A stretch of 64,000 nt of DNA, taken from NCBI GenBank assembly GCA_017541205.1, contig JAFXZO010000107.1, positions 40,181 to 104,180 of the forward strand. The letters run 5' to 3'. Of this stretch, positions 37,502 to 44,835 are shown one piece after another. The notes beneath the pieces were generated by a model. The model saw only the letters and a list, made by a program, of their open reading frames with translations, made no database searches and had not been told where the DNA came from. The first letter of the stretch is position 1. Each line of letters starts with the position of its first letter. Both the position numbers and the translations under genes were made by a program. This stretch comes from Clostridia bacterium (GTDB lineage: Bacteria > Bacillota > Clostridia > Christensenellales > Aristaeellaceae).

Positions 37502-38102
37502 CGCTGAACATTCCTCCCTGACAGCGGATCACCCAGAACCCGCCGCTTTTCTCTACGGTTTCCACCAAGGAAAAAATCGTCTTTAAGTATTTGAGGGCCG
37601 ATTCCGCGCCCTGCTGCTTGCGGATCACCAGATAGAGAAAGCCTTCGGGCGTCAAACGCGCCGCGCTTTCCCGGAAGAGGCGGTAAATGACCTGCTTGCC
37701 CGCGCGGATCGGCGGATTGGTGAGGATGTAATCGAACGCGCCATCCACGCTTTCCAGCCCGTCGCCCTGGAGGACAAGGGCATTGACCCCGTTGGCGCGG
37801 GCGTTCCTTTCGGACAACTCCTTCGCGCGCTCGTTGATATCGGTCATCACGATCTCACACCCGGGGTATCTTTTGCCCACGCTCACGCCCACCACGCCCC
37901 AGCCGCAGCCAAGGTCCAGCACCCGCCCTTCCATGCTTTCCGGCAGGCTCCGCAGCAGCGTATCCGTGCCATGATCCACTTCGCCGCGGGAAAACACCCC
38001 GGCGTCGGTGGTGAAGCGCAGCGCTGCGCCCCGGTATTCATAGGCGGCGAACCCGTATTGGTGCGCGCTTTGCGGCGTTTTGGAATAATAAAAATCATGC
38101 AT
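37494..38102 (-). CDS. RsmC-like class I SAM methyltransferase
   Basis: A 202-aa methyltransferase of the MTS/RsmC type, likely N2-methylating guanine in 16S rRNA. Motifs: FTTDAGVFSRGEVDHGTDTLL (about 30-50), the SAM loop VLDLGCGWGVVGVSVG (about 63-78), MTDINERAKELSERNARANG (about 87-106) and the catalytic DYILTNPPIRAGKQV (NPP at about 128-130). Length equals the minimal single-domain version common in Firmicutes. It overlaps rsuA by 8 nt and patB by 8 nt, so it is tightly coupled. Confidence 0.88.
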   Translation of the reverse strand: MHDFYYSKTPQSAHQYGFAAYEYRGAALRFTTDAGVFSRGEVDHGTDTLLRSLPESMEGRVLDLGCGWGVVGVSVGKRYPGCEIVMTDINERAKELSERNARANGVNALVLQGDGLESVDGAFDYILTNPPIRAGKQVIYRLFRESAARLTPEGFLYLVIRKQQGAESALKYLKTIFSLVETVEKSGGFWVIRCQGGMFSDV

Positions 38103-38808
38103 GCGTCAGCCCCGCCGCGGCGTAAAGCGCGGCAATTTCCTGGTCGGTCAGTTCGCGGTATTCGCCGGGGGAGAGCCTATCGTCCAGCATCAGCGGGCCA
38201 AAGGACAGGCGGCGCAGCTTTTCCACGGGCTTTCCCAGCGCGCCGAACATGCGCTTGACCTGGTGGTATTTCCCCTCCCGCACCGTCAGACGGGCCAGGG
38301 AAGGCGAAAGGATCTCCAGCTTCGCGGGCAGGGCGGTGAAATCCTTGAGCGGGATGCCGTCGGAAAACGCCCGCACGTCCGCTTCGGTCAATTCGCCCGC
38401 GACCTCGGCCTCGTACACCTTATCCACGTGGCGGGCGGGGGAAAGGAGGCGGTGCGCCAGCTCCCCGTCGGTGGTGAGGAGCAATAGGCCGGTGGTATCC
38501 TTGTCCAGGCGGCCCACGGGCATGCATCCAAGGGACGCGTAGGCCCCGGGCAGCAGATCAAGCACCGTTTTGCAGTTTCTGTCTTCCTTCGCGGTCAGCA
38601 CCCCGGCGGGCTTATGGAGCATGAGATAGCGGTCCATGCGCGTATCCAGCGGCGCGCCGTCCAGCAGGACCTCCGCGCCGTTTGGCACGTCCATGGCCGG
38701 GTCCCTGGCCGGGACGCCGTTCACCTTGACGCGGCCCGAACGCAAAAGATCCCGGCAGCCGGAACGGGAGGCCGTTCCCAGCCGGGAGAGCAATTTATCC
38801 AGCCGCAT
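38095..38808 (-). CDS. 16S/23S rRNA pseudouridine synthase, RsuA/RluB family
   Basis: A 237-aa enzyme isomerising uridine to pseudouridine in rRNA. The S4 RNA-binding domain is at 1-60 (MRLDKLLSRLGTASRSGCRDLLRSGRVKVNG). The catalytic motif is CMPVGRLDKDTTGLLLLTTDG (about 96-116, catalytic Asp in GRLDKDT), and a late KYHQVKRMFGALGKPVEKLRR is the conserved RsuA/RluB helix. It lies in a run of RNA-modification genes with the RsmC-like methyltransferase. Which rRNA site it modifies cannot be read here. Confidence 0.92.
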   Translation of the reverse strand: MRLDKLLSRLGTASRSGCRDLLRSGRVKVNGVPARDPAMDVPNGAEVLLDGAPLDTRMDRYLMLHKPAGVLTAKEDRNCKTVLDLLPGAYASLGCMPVGRLDKDTTGLLLLTTDGELAHRLLSPARHVDKVYEAEVAGELTEADVRAFSDGIPLKDFTALPAKLEILSPSLARLTVREGKYHQVKRMFGALGKPVEKLRRLSFGPLMLDDRLSPGEYRELTDQEIAALYAAAGLTHA

Positions 38809-39805
38809 GGTCTTCTTCGCGCGTTTCTTCGGACGTCTCTTCGCGCGTTTCTTCGGACGTTTCTTCAGGCGCGGGGCTGGCGGCCGCTTCTTCAGAAGCG
38901 TGATGCTGCGGCCCGGTATCCCGCATGAGGCGGGCGATCAGCGCGGCGAGGCGCATTTTGCGGATGCCGCACAGAGGCAGATACAGCGCCAGCGTGACCG
39001 CCCCGAGCGCCCAGAGCTGGGCGGCGGGCAGCGGGGTTTTGAGCAGCCGCAGCGTAAGGTTGAGCACCAGATCCTTGCTGAGCGAAAAATTCACGTTCTT
39101 CATCACGTAAGGGACCAGGATCGCCCCGTACCCGATGAGGGCGGGCAGGCACAGAAGGATATTGAAGAGGGTCGCCCTGATGACCCTTCCGCGGTATTTT
39201 TTCATGATCCGGCGGGACCAGTGCAGCGTGTGCTTCCGGCCCAGGGAGCGGACGGGCAGGAATTCAAACGGCAGATCGCGCCACCAGCCGTAGGCGAACA
39301 GCAGCGCGAACACGCAAAGCAGGGCCAGCCCGACCAGGATGCCGGTCGCGGTGTCCGGCTCTTTTCCGATCAGGCGGGCAAGGGGACGGAACGGCTCCCA
39401 CATTTCGTTGTAGGGCAGGGTGCTTTTGCCGATCAGGATATAGCCCAGGCCGGCTAGGAACGGCAGGCCCCACAAAAGCCCCCGGCCCAGGCGCAGCAGC
39501 CCGCAATGCATCCAGCGCGTGTAAGGCTGCTTGGCGCGCGAGGGCTGATTGCGGGTGTAAAAGATCCGCCGGATCTTTTCCCTGCCCCAATAGCGCAGGG
39601 GCATGACCAGCGCGATATACACGGAGCAAAGCACGATCAGGCGAAGGCCGATGGGCATTTGCGTAAGAAGCAGGGGGGAGAGCATCGCCACGCGAATGAG
39701 CACCAAAACAAAGCCGACCGTGGTTATTTCGTCAAAGCGCTTTCTCAGCGCGCGCCAGACCGCCTTGTTCACCGTCAGCTTTTCGTATCCTCTGTCCCCG
39801 GGCAT
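38795..39805 (-). CDS. polytopic membrane protein of unknown function
   Basis: A 336-aa protein with about seven hydrophobic segments (first two at about 33-50 and 57-75; others near 125-145, 160-178, 215-235, 255-275). The cytosolic C-terminus ends in a low-complexity acidic tail (EETSEETREETSEETREEDH) encoded by a 24-bp tandem repeat. I recognise no domain; it looks like a DUF975-type or general stationary-phase membrane protein but this is weak. The ATG at 39805 has AAAGGCGG at 8 nt; a longer frame starts 8 codons earlier without one. It overlaps rsuA by 14 nt and heads the operon. Confidence 0.75.
   Translation of the reverse strand: MPGDRGYEKLTVNKAVWRALRKRFDEITTVGFVLVLIRVAMLSPLLLTQMPIGLRLIVLCSVYIALVMPLRYWGREKIRRIFYTRNQPSRAKQPYTRWMHCGLLRLGRGLLWGLPFLAGLGYILIGKSTLPYNEMWEPFRPLARLIGKEPDTATGILVGLALLCVFALLFAYGWWRDLPFEFLPVRSLGRKHTLHWSRRIMKKYRGRVIRATLFNILLCLPALIGYGAILVPYVMKNVNFSLSKDLVLNLTLRLLKTPLPAAQLWALGAVTLALYLPLCGIRKMRLAALIARLMRDTGPQHHASEEAAASPAPEETSEETREETSEETREEDHAAG
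38815..38862. repeat. 24-bp tandem repeat in the tail of the membrane protein gene
   Basis: Two head-to-tail copies (38815-38838 and 38839-38862) differing at one base; a third partial copy follows. They encode the acidic EETREETS tail, so copy number can change without breaking the frame. Confidence 0.8.
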
Positions 39806-39854
39806 GGTTTCGTCCGCCTTTCCCTTCATCCGTCATGCATGAACACCGCTTTTC

Positions 39855-39883
39855 ATTATATCGCATGTCATGCCCGAATGCAA
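39855..39883 (-). promoter_or_regulatory. promoter of the seven-gene minus-strand operon
   Basis: Minus strand: TTGCAT (39878-39883), 17-nt spacer, perfect TATAAT (39855-39860), about 50 nt before the membrane protein start. Confidence 0.65.
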
Positions 39884-39987
39884 GAAATCGCACGAAAAAT
39901 TACCGCCGGGATCAATGCCGGGGCGCCTGGCTTGCCCGCATCCTGCGAACGCGCGGCGCGAAAGAAAAGAGGGGCTTTTTTTCCCTG

Positions 39988-40018
39988 GGGACGGCGTTAA
40001 GCGCCGCCCGCCTTTTTT
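39988..40018 (+). terminator. orphan intrinsic terminator in a divergent gap
   Basis: GGG-A-CGGCG (39988-39996) pairs with CGCCG-CCC (40002-40009) with one bulged A and a 5-nt loop, followed by GCC and six T. No plus-strand gene lies before it in this 419-nt gap; apart from this hairpin and the two outward promoters I see nothing else in the gap that I can support. Confidence 0.45.
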
Positions 40019-40129
40019 CCGTCATGCTTCGTCATCTCCTTTATCAGCAGGGTGCGCCAAAAAGAAAAGAAACATGCGCAGGGAAAACCGTGATCCGTGC
40101 AAATATCTGATAATATCTGTCTTTTTTTC

Positions 40130-40157
40130 TTGTGTTTTTCAATTTTTGTGGTATAAT
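40130..40157 (+). promoter_or_regulatory. promoter of the stand-alone shikimate kinase gene
   Basis: TTGTGT (40130-40135), 16-nt spacer, perfect TATAAT (40152-40157), 67 nt before the start codon, in an AT-rich stretch. Confidence 0.6.
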
Positions 40158-40224
40158 ATGAACCAGATGAAATACGGCTGATAGTTCATGACGATGGCTT
40201 GGAACCTGCGGAGGGGGATGCCTG

Positions 40225-40737
40225 ATGTTACAAATGCACATTTTTCTGGTAGGTATGGCCGGGGCGGGCAAAACCAGCCTGGGCCGCAGGCTTGCCCAGA
40301 ACCTGAACCGGCGTTTCGTGGATACGGATCAGCGCGTGTGCGAAATGCTGGGCATGCAGTCCGTGAACGATGTTTTCGCCACGCTGGGGGAGCCTTTTTT
40401 CCGCAACGCCGAAACCGGCGCGCTGATCGAGCTGGTGGGCCAGCCGCCCTGCGTGGTCAGCACCGGGGGCGAGCTTTGCACGTTTTCCGAAAACGTGACC
40501 ATCATGAAGAACCACGGCATCATCATCCATATCGACCGCCCGCTGGACCAGATCATCTCCGATATCAAGGTGGACCGGCGGCCCTTGCTCGCGGGCGGCA
40601 GCCATGAGGACGTGATCGACCAGTACAACCGCTGCATCGGGTATTACCGCTCCGCGGCGGATTACAGGCTGGACAATTCCAAAGGCTTTGTGATCGGCCT
40701 CAAGGCGCTGACGGAGCTGGTGGAAAGCATCAAGTGA
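40225..40737 (+). CDS. shikimate kinase-like protein, stand-alone
   Basis: A 170-aa P-loop kinase of the shikimate kinase family. Seen: Walker A GMAGAGKTSLGRRLA (about 10-24), the RFVDTDQRVCEM strand (shikimate/Mg Asp), the PFFRNAETGALIEL helix (Arg of the FRxxE motif), and RRPLL of the lid with a following Arg in YNRCIGYYRSAADY. The glycine motif that binds shikimate is STGGEL instead of STGGGA, so the third Gly is a Glu. The aromatic operon encodes a second, canonical shikimate kinase fused to AroE. This copy may have another substrate or be a weak isoform. Confidence 0.75.
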   Translation: MLQMHIFLVGMAGAGKTSLGRRLAQNLNRRFVDTDQRVCEMLGMQSVNDVFATLGEPFFRNAETGALIELVGQPPCVVSTGGELCTFSENVTIMKNHGIIIHIDRPLDQIISDIKVDRRPLLAGGSHEDVIDQYNRCIGYYRSAADYRLDNSKGFVIGLKALTELVESIK

Positions 40738-40773
40738 GCTGCTTGGAAAACAAGGAAAAAACAATTCGCGCCC

Positions 40774-40803
40774 TTGACCGGGCGGCGGGCCGTGTGGTAT
40801 GCT
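40774..40803 (+). promoter_or_regulatory. promoter of the aromatic amino acid operon
   Basis: TTGACC (40774-40779), 18-nt spacer, TATGCT (40798-40803). Transcription would start near 40810, leaving about 180 nt of leader before the DAHP synthase gene. Confidence 0.65.
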
Positions 40804-40834
40804 ACCCTGTGAAAAACCAAGGAGGACCAGGCAG

Positions 40835-40909
40835 ATGCGGAACGCGGCGGCTTATTATTTTTATTATCGCTTTACCGGCTTTTCCGGCAAGGCATGCCGC
40901 CGCATATAA
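40835..40909 (+). CDS. 24-codon aromatic leader peptide
   Basis: ATG at 40835 follows AAGGAGG with 9-nt spacing; the ORF ends at TAA (40907-40909). Codons 7-13 read Tyr-Tyr-Phe-Tyr-Tyr-Arg-Phe and codon 16 is another Phe, so seven of ten codons specify Tyr or Phe. Three Ala codons (40844-40852) come just before the run. The ORF lies in the leader of the DAHP synthase operon, between promoter and terminator, exactly where a classical attenuator peptide belongs. Slow decoding of Tyr or Phe codons would stall the ribosome here. Confidence 0.85.
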   Translation: MRNAAAYYFYYRFTGFSGKACRRI

Positions 40910-40967
40910 AAGTTTTTGACAGAGGTCAAAGGGCTTTGCGGTGCATGCGCCGCAGGGCCCTTATTTT
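40844..40967 (+). promoter_or_regulatory. transcription attenuator with alternative stems
   Basis: Four segments are visible. Segment 1 GCGGCGGC (40844-40851, Ala codons) pairs perfectly with GCCGCCGC (40896-40903) in segment 2. Segment 2 (40892-40904) also pairs with segment 3 (40937-40948) as GCATGC/GCATGC plus CCGCA/TGCGG with a small bulge. Segment 3 lies inside the terminator stem: 40929-40943 pairs with 40948-40962 over 15 bp (including G-U pairs) around a 4-nt loop, followed by ATTTTAT. A ribosome stalled on the Tyr/Phe codons covers segment 1 and frees 2 to pair with 3; a ribosome at the stop covers 2 and lets the terminator form. A 6-bp hairpin TTTGAC/GTCAAA (40915-40930) overlaps the 5' arm. 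Confidence 0.8.
40929..40967 (+). terminator. leader terminator of the aromatic operon
   Basis: 15-bp stem (40929-40943 with 40948-40962), loop CATG, then ATTTT (40963-40967). It ends 25 nt before the start of the DAHP synthase gene, so it must be overcome for operon expression. Confidence 0.85.
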
Positions 40968-40992
40968 ATAGAACGAAACCGGAGGATGCGTT

Positions 40993-42000
40993 ATGATTAT
41001 TCTGCTCAAAAACCAAGCGAACCCCAAGCAGGTGGAAAATCTGGAAATGTGGCTGCGCTCGATGGGCTTCAACATCCATAAGTCCGTCGGCGAAAGCCAG
41101 ACCATCATGGGCTTGATCGGCGATACGTCCCGGCTGGATATCGACGTCATCAAGAGCCTGGAGATCGTGGAAAACGTGCAGCGCGTGCAGGAGCCCTACA
41201 AAAACGCCAACCGCAAATTCCACGCCGAGGATACGGTGGTCACGGTGAACGAAAACGTCAGGATCGGCGGCGGGCATTTCGAGATCATCGCGGGCCCCTG
41301 CTCGGTGGAGACGGAAGAGCAGATCGTTTCCGTGGCCAAACGGGTCAAGGCGGCGGGGGCCAAGCTTTTGCGCGGCGGCGCGTTCAAGCCGCGCACCTCG
41401 CCCTACGCCTTCCAGGGCCTGCATGAAGAGGGCATCCGCCTGCTGCTGCTGGCCAAAAAGGAAACGGGCCTGCCGATCGTGACGGAAATCATGGATGTGA
41501 ATCACCTGCCGCTGTTTGAGGACGTGGACGTGATCCAGGTCGGTGCGCGCAATATGCAGAATTTTGAACTGCTCAAGGAGCTGGGGCAGACCAGGAAGCC
41601 CATTCTCCTCAAGCGCGGCCTTGCCAACACCATCCAGGAATGGCTCATGAGCGCGGAATACATCATGGCCGGGGGCAATGACAACGTGATCCTGTGCGAG
41701 CGCGGCATCCGCACCTTTGAAACGGCTACGCGCAACACCCTGGATCTGGCCGCCGTGCCGGTGCTCAGAAAGCTGACCCATCTGCCCGTGATCGTCGATC
41801 CGAGCCACGCGACGGGGTATTCCTACCTGGTCAAGCCCATGGCCATGGCCGCGGCGGTGGCCGGGGCGGACGGATTGATGATCGAAGTGCACAACGACCC
41901 GCCCCACGCCCTGTCCGACGGCGCGCAGAGCCTTACGCCGGACGCTTTCGACGACGTGGCGAAGTGCGTGTTCGAGGTGCAGCAATACGCGTGCAGGTGA
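40993..42000 (+). CDS. aroF: 3-deoxy-7-phosphoheptulonate (DAHP) synthase with N-terminal regulatory domain
   Basis: First step of the shikimate pathway: condenses phosphoenolpyruvate and erythrose 4-phosphate. The 335-aa protein starts with an ACT-like feedback domain (about 1-70, [26 protein letters not shown]), as in the Thermotoga-type enzyme. The KDO8P/DAHP synthase barrel follows, with [15 protein letters not shown] (about 95-109), [17 protein letters not shown] (about 129-145), [16 protein letters not shown] (about 202-217) and [14 protein letters not shown] (about 263-276, metal His/Asp). First structural gene of the operon, behind an attenuator. Confidence 0.96.
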   Translation: MIILLKNQANPKQVENLEMWLRSMGFNIHKSVGESQTIMGLIGDTSRLDIDVIKSLEIVENVQRVQEPYKNANRKFHAEDTVVTVNENVRIGGGHFEIIAGPCSVETEEQIVSVAKRVKAAGAKLLRGGAFKPRTSPYAFQGLHEEGIRLLLLAKKETGLPIVTEIMDVNHLPLFEDVDVIQVGARNMQNFELLKELGQTRKPILLKRGLANTIQEWLMSAEYIMAGGNDNVILCERGIRTFETATRNTLDLAAVPVLRKLTHLPVIVDPSHATGYSYLVKPMAMAAAVAGADGLMIEVHNDPPHALSDGAQSLTPDAFDDVAKCVFEVQQYACR

Positions 42001-42004
42001 TGAG

Positions 42005-42457
42005 ATGGAAATCACGTATCGGAAGCTGACGGAAGAAGACCTTGATACGTTCATCGCCCTGCGCATCCGGCAGCTGCGGGAAGAAGGGGCGACGGAGGAT
42101 TTGGATTTGACGGACGCCCTCCGCGATTATTACCGCCGGCATCTTGGGGACGGGACGTTCGTTTCCTGGCTGGCGCTGGACGGGGAAAGGATCGTGGGCA
42201 CGAGCGGCATGTCGTTCGCGGAAAAGCCGCCGTATTTCGGTTGCCCCAGCGGCAGGATCGGCCTGCTTTCCAGCATGTACACTGCCCCGGATCACCGCAG
42301 GCGCGGGATCGGGAAGGAGCTGCTTGGCCGCGTGGTGCGCGAGGCAAGGGATTACGGCTGCGGCGCGGTGCAGATCACGGCGTCGGATATGGGCGTTCTG
42401 CTGTATACGGATTTCGGATTTCAGAAAAACGGGAATTTCATGCAGTACAGGCTGTGA
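42005..42457 (+). CDS. GNAT-family N-acetyltransferase
   Basis: A 150-aa GNAT enzyme: IGLLSSMYTAPDHRRRGIGKELLGRVVREARDYG (RRRGIGKELL is the CoA loop) and a late strand with VQITASDMGVLLYTDFGFQKNGNFMQY. Nothing ties it to aromatic synthesis; the acceptor is unknown. It starts 5 nt after the DAHP synthase stop, so it is inside the operon. Its Shine-Dalgarno is poor, suggesting translational coupling. Confidence 0.85.
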   Translation: MEITYRKLTEEDLDTFIALRIRQLREEGATEDLDLTDALRDYYRRHLGDGTFVSWLALDGERIVGTSGMSFAEKPPYFGCPSGRIGLLSSMYTAPDHRRRGIGKELLGRVVREARDYGCGAVQITASDMGVLLYTDFGFQKNGNFMQYRL

Positions 42458-42472
42458 AAGCGGGGGATCGGC

Positions 42473-42940
42473 ATGGCGGTGCGGTTTGCGGAGGAAAAGG
42501 ACCTTGCGCGGGTGAACGAGCTGAGGCGGCAGGTGAACGAATTGCATGTGGAAGGGAAGCCGGACGTCTTTAAGCCCGGCTTCTGCCCGGAACTGCGGGA
42601 TTATGTATATACCGTGTTCGCCGATGAAAACAAAAAGATCGTGGTCGCGGAGCGGGAGGGAACGCTCTGCGGTTTCGCGGTGCTCAACCACATCCGCAAA
42701 CCCGAAAACCCCTTCATGTTTGAGCGCGATTTCCTGGATATCGACGAATTCGGCGTGGACGAAAGCTTCAGGCGGCGGGGGGTCGCCTCCGAAATGATCG
42801 CCTTTATCCGGGACTGGGCCAAAAAGCAGGGCTATCATCGCCTGGAGCTCAACATGTGGGAATTCAACGCGGGGGCCCTGCAGTTTTATGAAGCCGCCGG
42901 GTTTTCCACCTTCCGGCGGTACATGGAAATGTTTTTGTAA
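42473..42940 (+). CDS. GNAT-family N-acetyltransferase
   Basis: A 155-aa GNAT enzyme, not closely similar to the one before it. Motif A is FLDIDEFGVDESFRRRGVASEMIAFIRDWAK (RRRGVAS). Motif B is LELNMWEFNAGALQFYEAAGFSTFRRYMEMFL, ending in the usual tail of the PhnO/RimI-like branch. The two GNATs sit side by side between DAHP synthase and prephenate dehydrogenase. The spacing (16 nt on either side) supports cotranscription. The acceptor is unknown; an aromatic amine or amino acid is conceivable. Confidence 0.85.
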   Translation: MAVRFAEEKDLARVNELRRQVNELHVEGKPDVFKPGFCPELRDYVYTVFADENKKIVVAEREGTLCGFAVLNHIRKPENPFMFERDFLDIDEFGVDESFRRRGVASEMIAFIRDWAKKQGYHRLELNMWEFNAGALQFYEAAGFSTFRRYMEMFL

Positions 42941-42955
42941 GCGGAGGTGTTTTAG

Positions 42956-43789
42956 ATGGTTTTCGGCATCGTTGGCCTGGGCCTGATCGGCGGTTCCCTG
43001 GCCAGGAGCATCAAATTCCATTCGGATCATACCGTATACGGGGCGGACGTGAAGGAGACAAGTGTGCTGCAGGCCCGGCTGGTGGAAGCGATCGACGATG
43101 TGCTGACCGAGGACAGGGTGCCGGACTGCGATGTGGTGCTGGTGGCGCTCTATCCGAAGACTGCGGTGGACTGGATCCTAAAGCACCTTTCGCAATTCAG
43201 GCCCGGTGCGCTGGTGATCGACTGCTGCGGGGTGAAGCGGTTCGTCTGCGACAGGCTGTTTCCCGCGTTCCGGGGCAATCAGGCCGTGTATATCGGCGGG
43301 CATCCCATGGCGGGGCGCGAGCGCAGCGGCTTTTCCTTCGCGCAGGACGATCTGTTTGAAAACGCGGCGATGATCCTTGCGCCGGCTCCCGGAACGGATG
43401 TGGAGGTGATCCGGCGGGCCAAGGAGGTTTTCCTGGATATCGGATTTGGCCGGGTGCGCTTTACCACGCCCAAGGAGCACGACGAAATGATCGCTTTCAC
43501 CTCGCAGCTGGCGCACGTGGTGTCCAGCGCTTATGTGAAAACGCCCCTGGCCCCCAAGCACCGGGGCTTTTCCGCGGGCAGCTTCAGGGATATGACGCGG
43601 GTCGCGCGGCTGAACGAAGAGATGTGGACGGAGCTGTTTCTGGAAAACGGCGATCTGCTGCTCCGTGAAACGCAGCAATTGATCGATCGGCTCTCCGAAT
43701 ACCGCGACGCGCTCCAGGACCGGGACGCGGAAAAGCTGCGCTTCCTGCTCCGCGAGGGCCGCGAAATCAAGGAAGCATTGGAGGATTGA
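42956..43789 (+). CDS. tyrA: prephenate dehydrogenase
   Basis: Oxidises prephenate with NAD(P) to 4-hydroxyphenylpyruvate, the committed step of tyrosine synthesis. The 277-aa enzyme has the dinucleotide loop VGLGLIGGSLARSI (about 5-18), a DCCGVKRFVCDRLFP segment, VYIGGHPMAGRERSGF (about 110-125, catalytic His region) and a helical dimerisation domain with FSAGSFRDMTRVARLNEEMW (about 204-223). No ACT domain is attached, so allosteric control would have to be elsewhere. GGAGGTG precedes the ATG. Confidence 0.94.
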   Translation: MVFGIVGLGLIGGSLARSIKFHSDHTVYGADVKETSVLQARLVEAIDDVLTEDRVPDCDVVLVALYPKTAVDWILKHLSQFRPGALVIDCCGVKRFVCDRLFPAFRGNQAVYIGGHPMAGRERSGFSFAQDDLFENAAMILAPAPGTDVEVIRRAKEVFLDIGFGRVRFTTPKEHDEMIAFTSQLAHVVSSAYVKTPLAPKHRGFSAGSFRDMTRVARLNEEMWTELFLENGDLLLRETQQLIDRLSEYRDALQDRDAEKLRFLLREGREIKEALED

Positions 43790-43791
43790 GC

Positions 43792-44835
43792 ATGGAGCGC
43801 GTACGCATTACGGCCTCCCGCAGCTATGACGTGCTGATCGGAGCGGGGCTGATGGAGAGGGCCGGGGAGCTGATCTTGGCCGTGCACGCCCCCTGCCGCG
43901 CCGCGATCCTCACCGACGACACGGTGGCGGGCCTGTACGGCGAAAAAGTGAAGGAAAGCCTGCGCGCGGCGGGCTTTGCGCCGGTGCTGTGGGCCTTCCC
44001 GCACGGCGAAAAGCAAAAGACCATGGAAACCCTGACCGAGGCCCTCCGATTCCTCGGCGAAAGCCGGATCACCCGGGGCGATCTGGCCGTGGCCCTGGGC
44101 GGCGGCGTGCCGGGCGACCTGGCGGGCTTTGCGGCGGCGGTGTACTGCCGGGGCATCCCCTTTGTGCAGATCCCGACCACCCTGCTCGCGGCGGTGGATT
44201 CCTCCGTGGGCGGCAAGACGGCGGTCGATCTGCCGTCCGGCAAAAACATGGCCGGGGCCTTCTATCAGCCCGAACTGGTGCTCTGCGATACGGACGTTTT
44301 GAAGGATCTGCCCCCGGAGCTTTTGCGCGACGGCGCGGCGGAAATCGTCAAGTACGGGGTGCTCGGGGACCGCGGGCTCTTTGACAGCATGGCGTCCGGC
44401 GCATGGAAGCGGCGCATGGAGGAAACCGTAGCCACCTGCGTGAAAATCAAGCGGGACTATGTGGCGCAGGATGAACGCGATACGGGCGCGCGGCAGTTTT
44501 TGAACCTCGGCCATACCTTCGGCCACGCCGTGGAAAAGGTGTCTGGCTTTACGCTGACCCACGGCCAGTGCGTGGCCATCGGCATGGTGATGGCGGCGAA
44601 AGCGGCGGGCATGGACGGACGCGAAATCGAAAGCGCCTGCCGCGCCTGCGGCCTGCCAACGGAAAGCCCGTATCCCGCCGCGCAGCTTTCGGACGCGGCG
44701 CTCAGCGATAAAAAACGCAAGGGCGGCAGGATCACCCTGGTGCTGCCGGAAAAAATCGGCCAATGCGCGCTCAAAACCGTGGACATTGCCGAGCTGCCCG
44801 CCTATTTTGCCAAAGGAACGGGAGAAGCAACATGA
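43792..44835 (+). CDS. aroB: 3-dehydroquinate synthase
   Basis: Cyclises DAHP to 3-dehydroquinate using zinc and catalytic NAD. The 347-aa protein has GGGVPGDLAGFAAAVYCRGIPFVQIPTTLLAAVDSSVGGKTAVDLPSGKN (about 103-152), the NAD/substrate core, and FLNLGHTFGHAVEKVSG (about 240-256), with the zinc His residues. ATG at 43792 follows GGAGG at 7 nt; a TTG two codons earlier is unlikely. Ends overlapping aroA by ATGA. Confidence 0.96.
   Translation: MERVRITASRSYDVLIGAGLMERAGELILAVHAPCRAAILTDDTVAGLYGEKVKESLRAAGFAPVLWAFPHGEKQKTMETLTEALRFLGESRITRGDLAVALGGGVPGDLAGFAAAVYCRGIPFVQIPTTLLAAVDSSVGGKTAVDLPSGKNMAGAFYQPELVLCDTDVLKDLPPELLRDGAAEIVKYGVLGDRGLFDSMASGAWKRRMEETVATCVKIKRDYVAQDERDTGARQFLNLGHTFGHAVEKVSGFTLTHGQCVAIGMVMAAKAAGMDGREIESACRACGLPTESPYPAAQLSDAALSDKKRKGGRITLVLPEKIGQCALKTVDIAELPAYFAKGTGEAT

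Noticed and set aside
39912-40025. Minus-strand ORF of 37 codons with AAAGGAG 10 nt upstream
   Set aside because: It runs across the orphan terminator hairpin, is strongly basic without any recognisable motif, and no promoter points to it. A chance Shine-Dalgarno is more likely, though it cannot be excluded.
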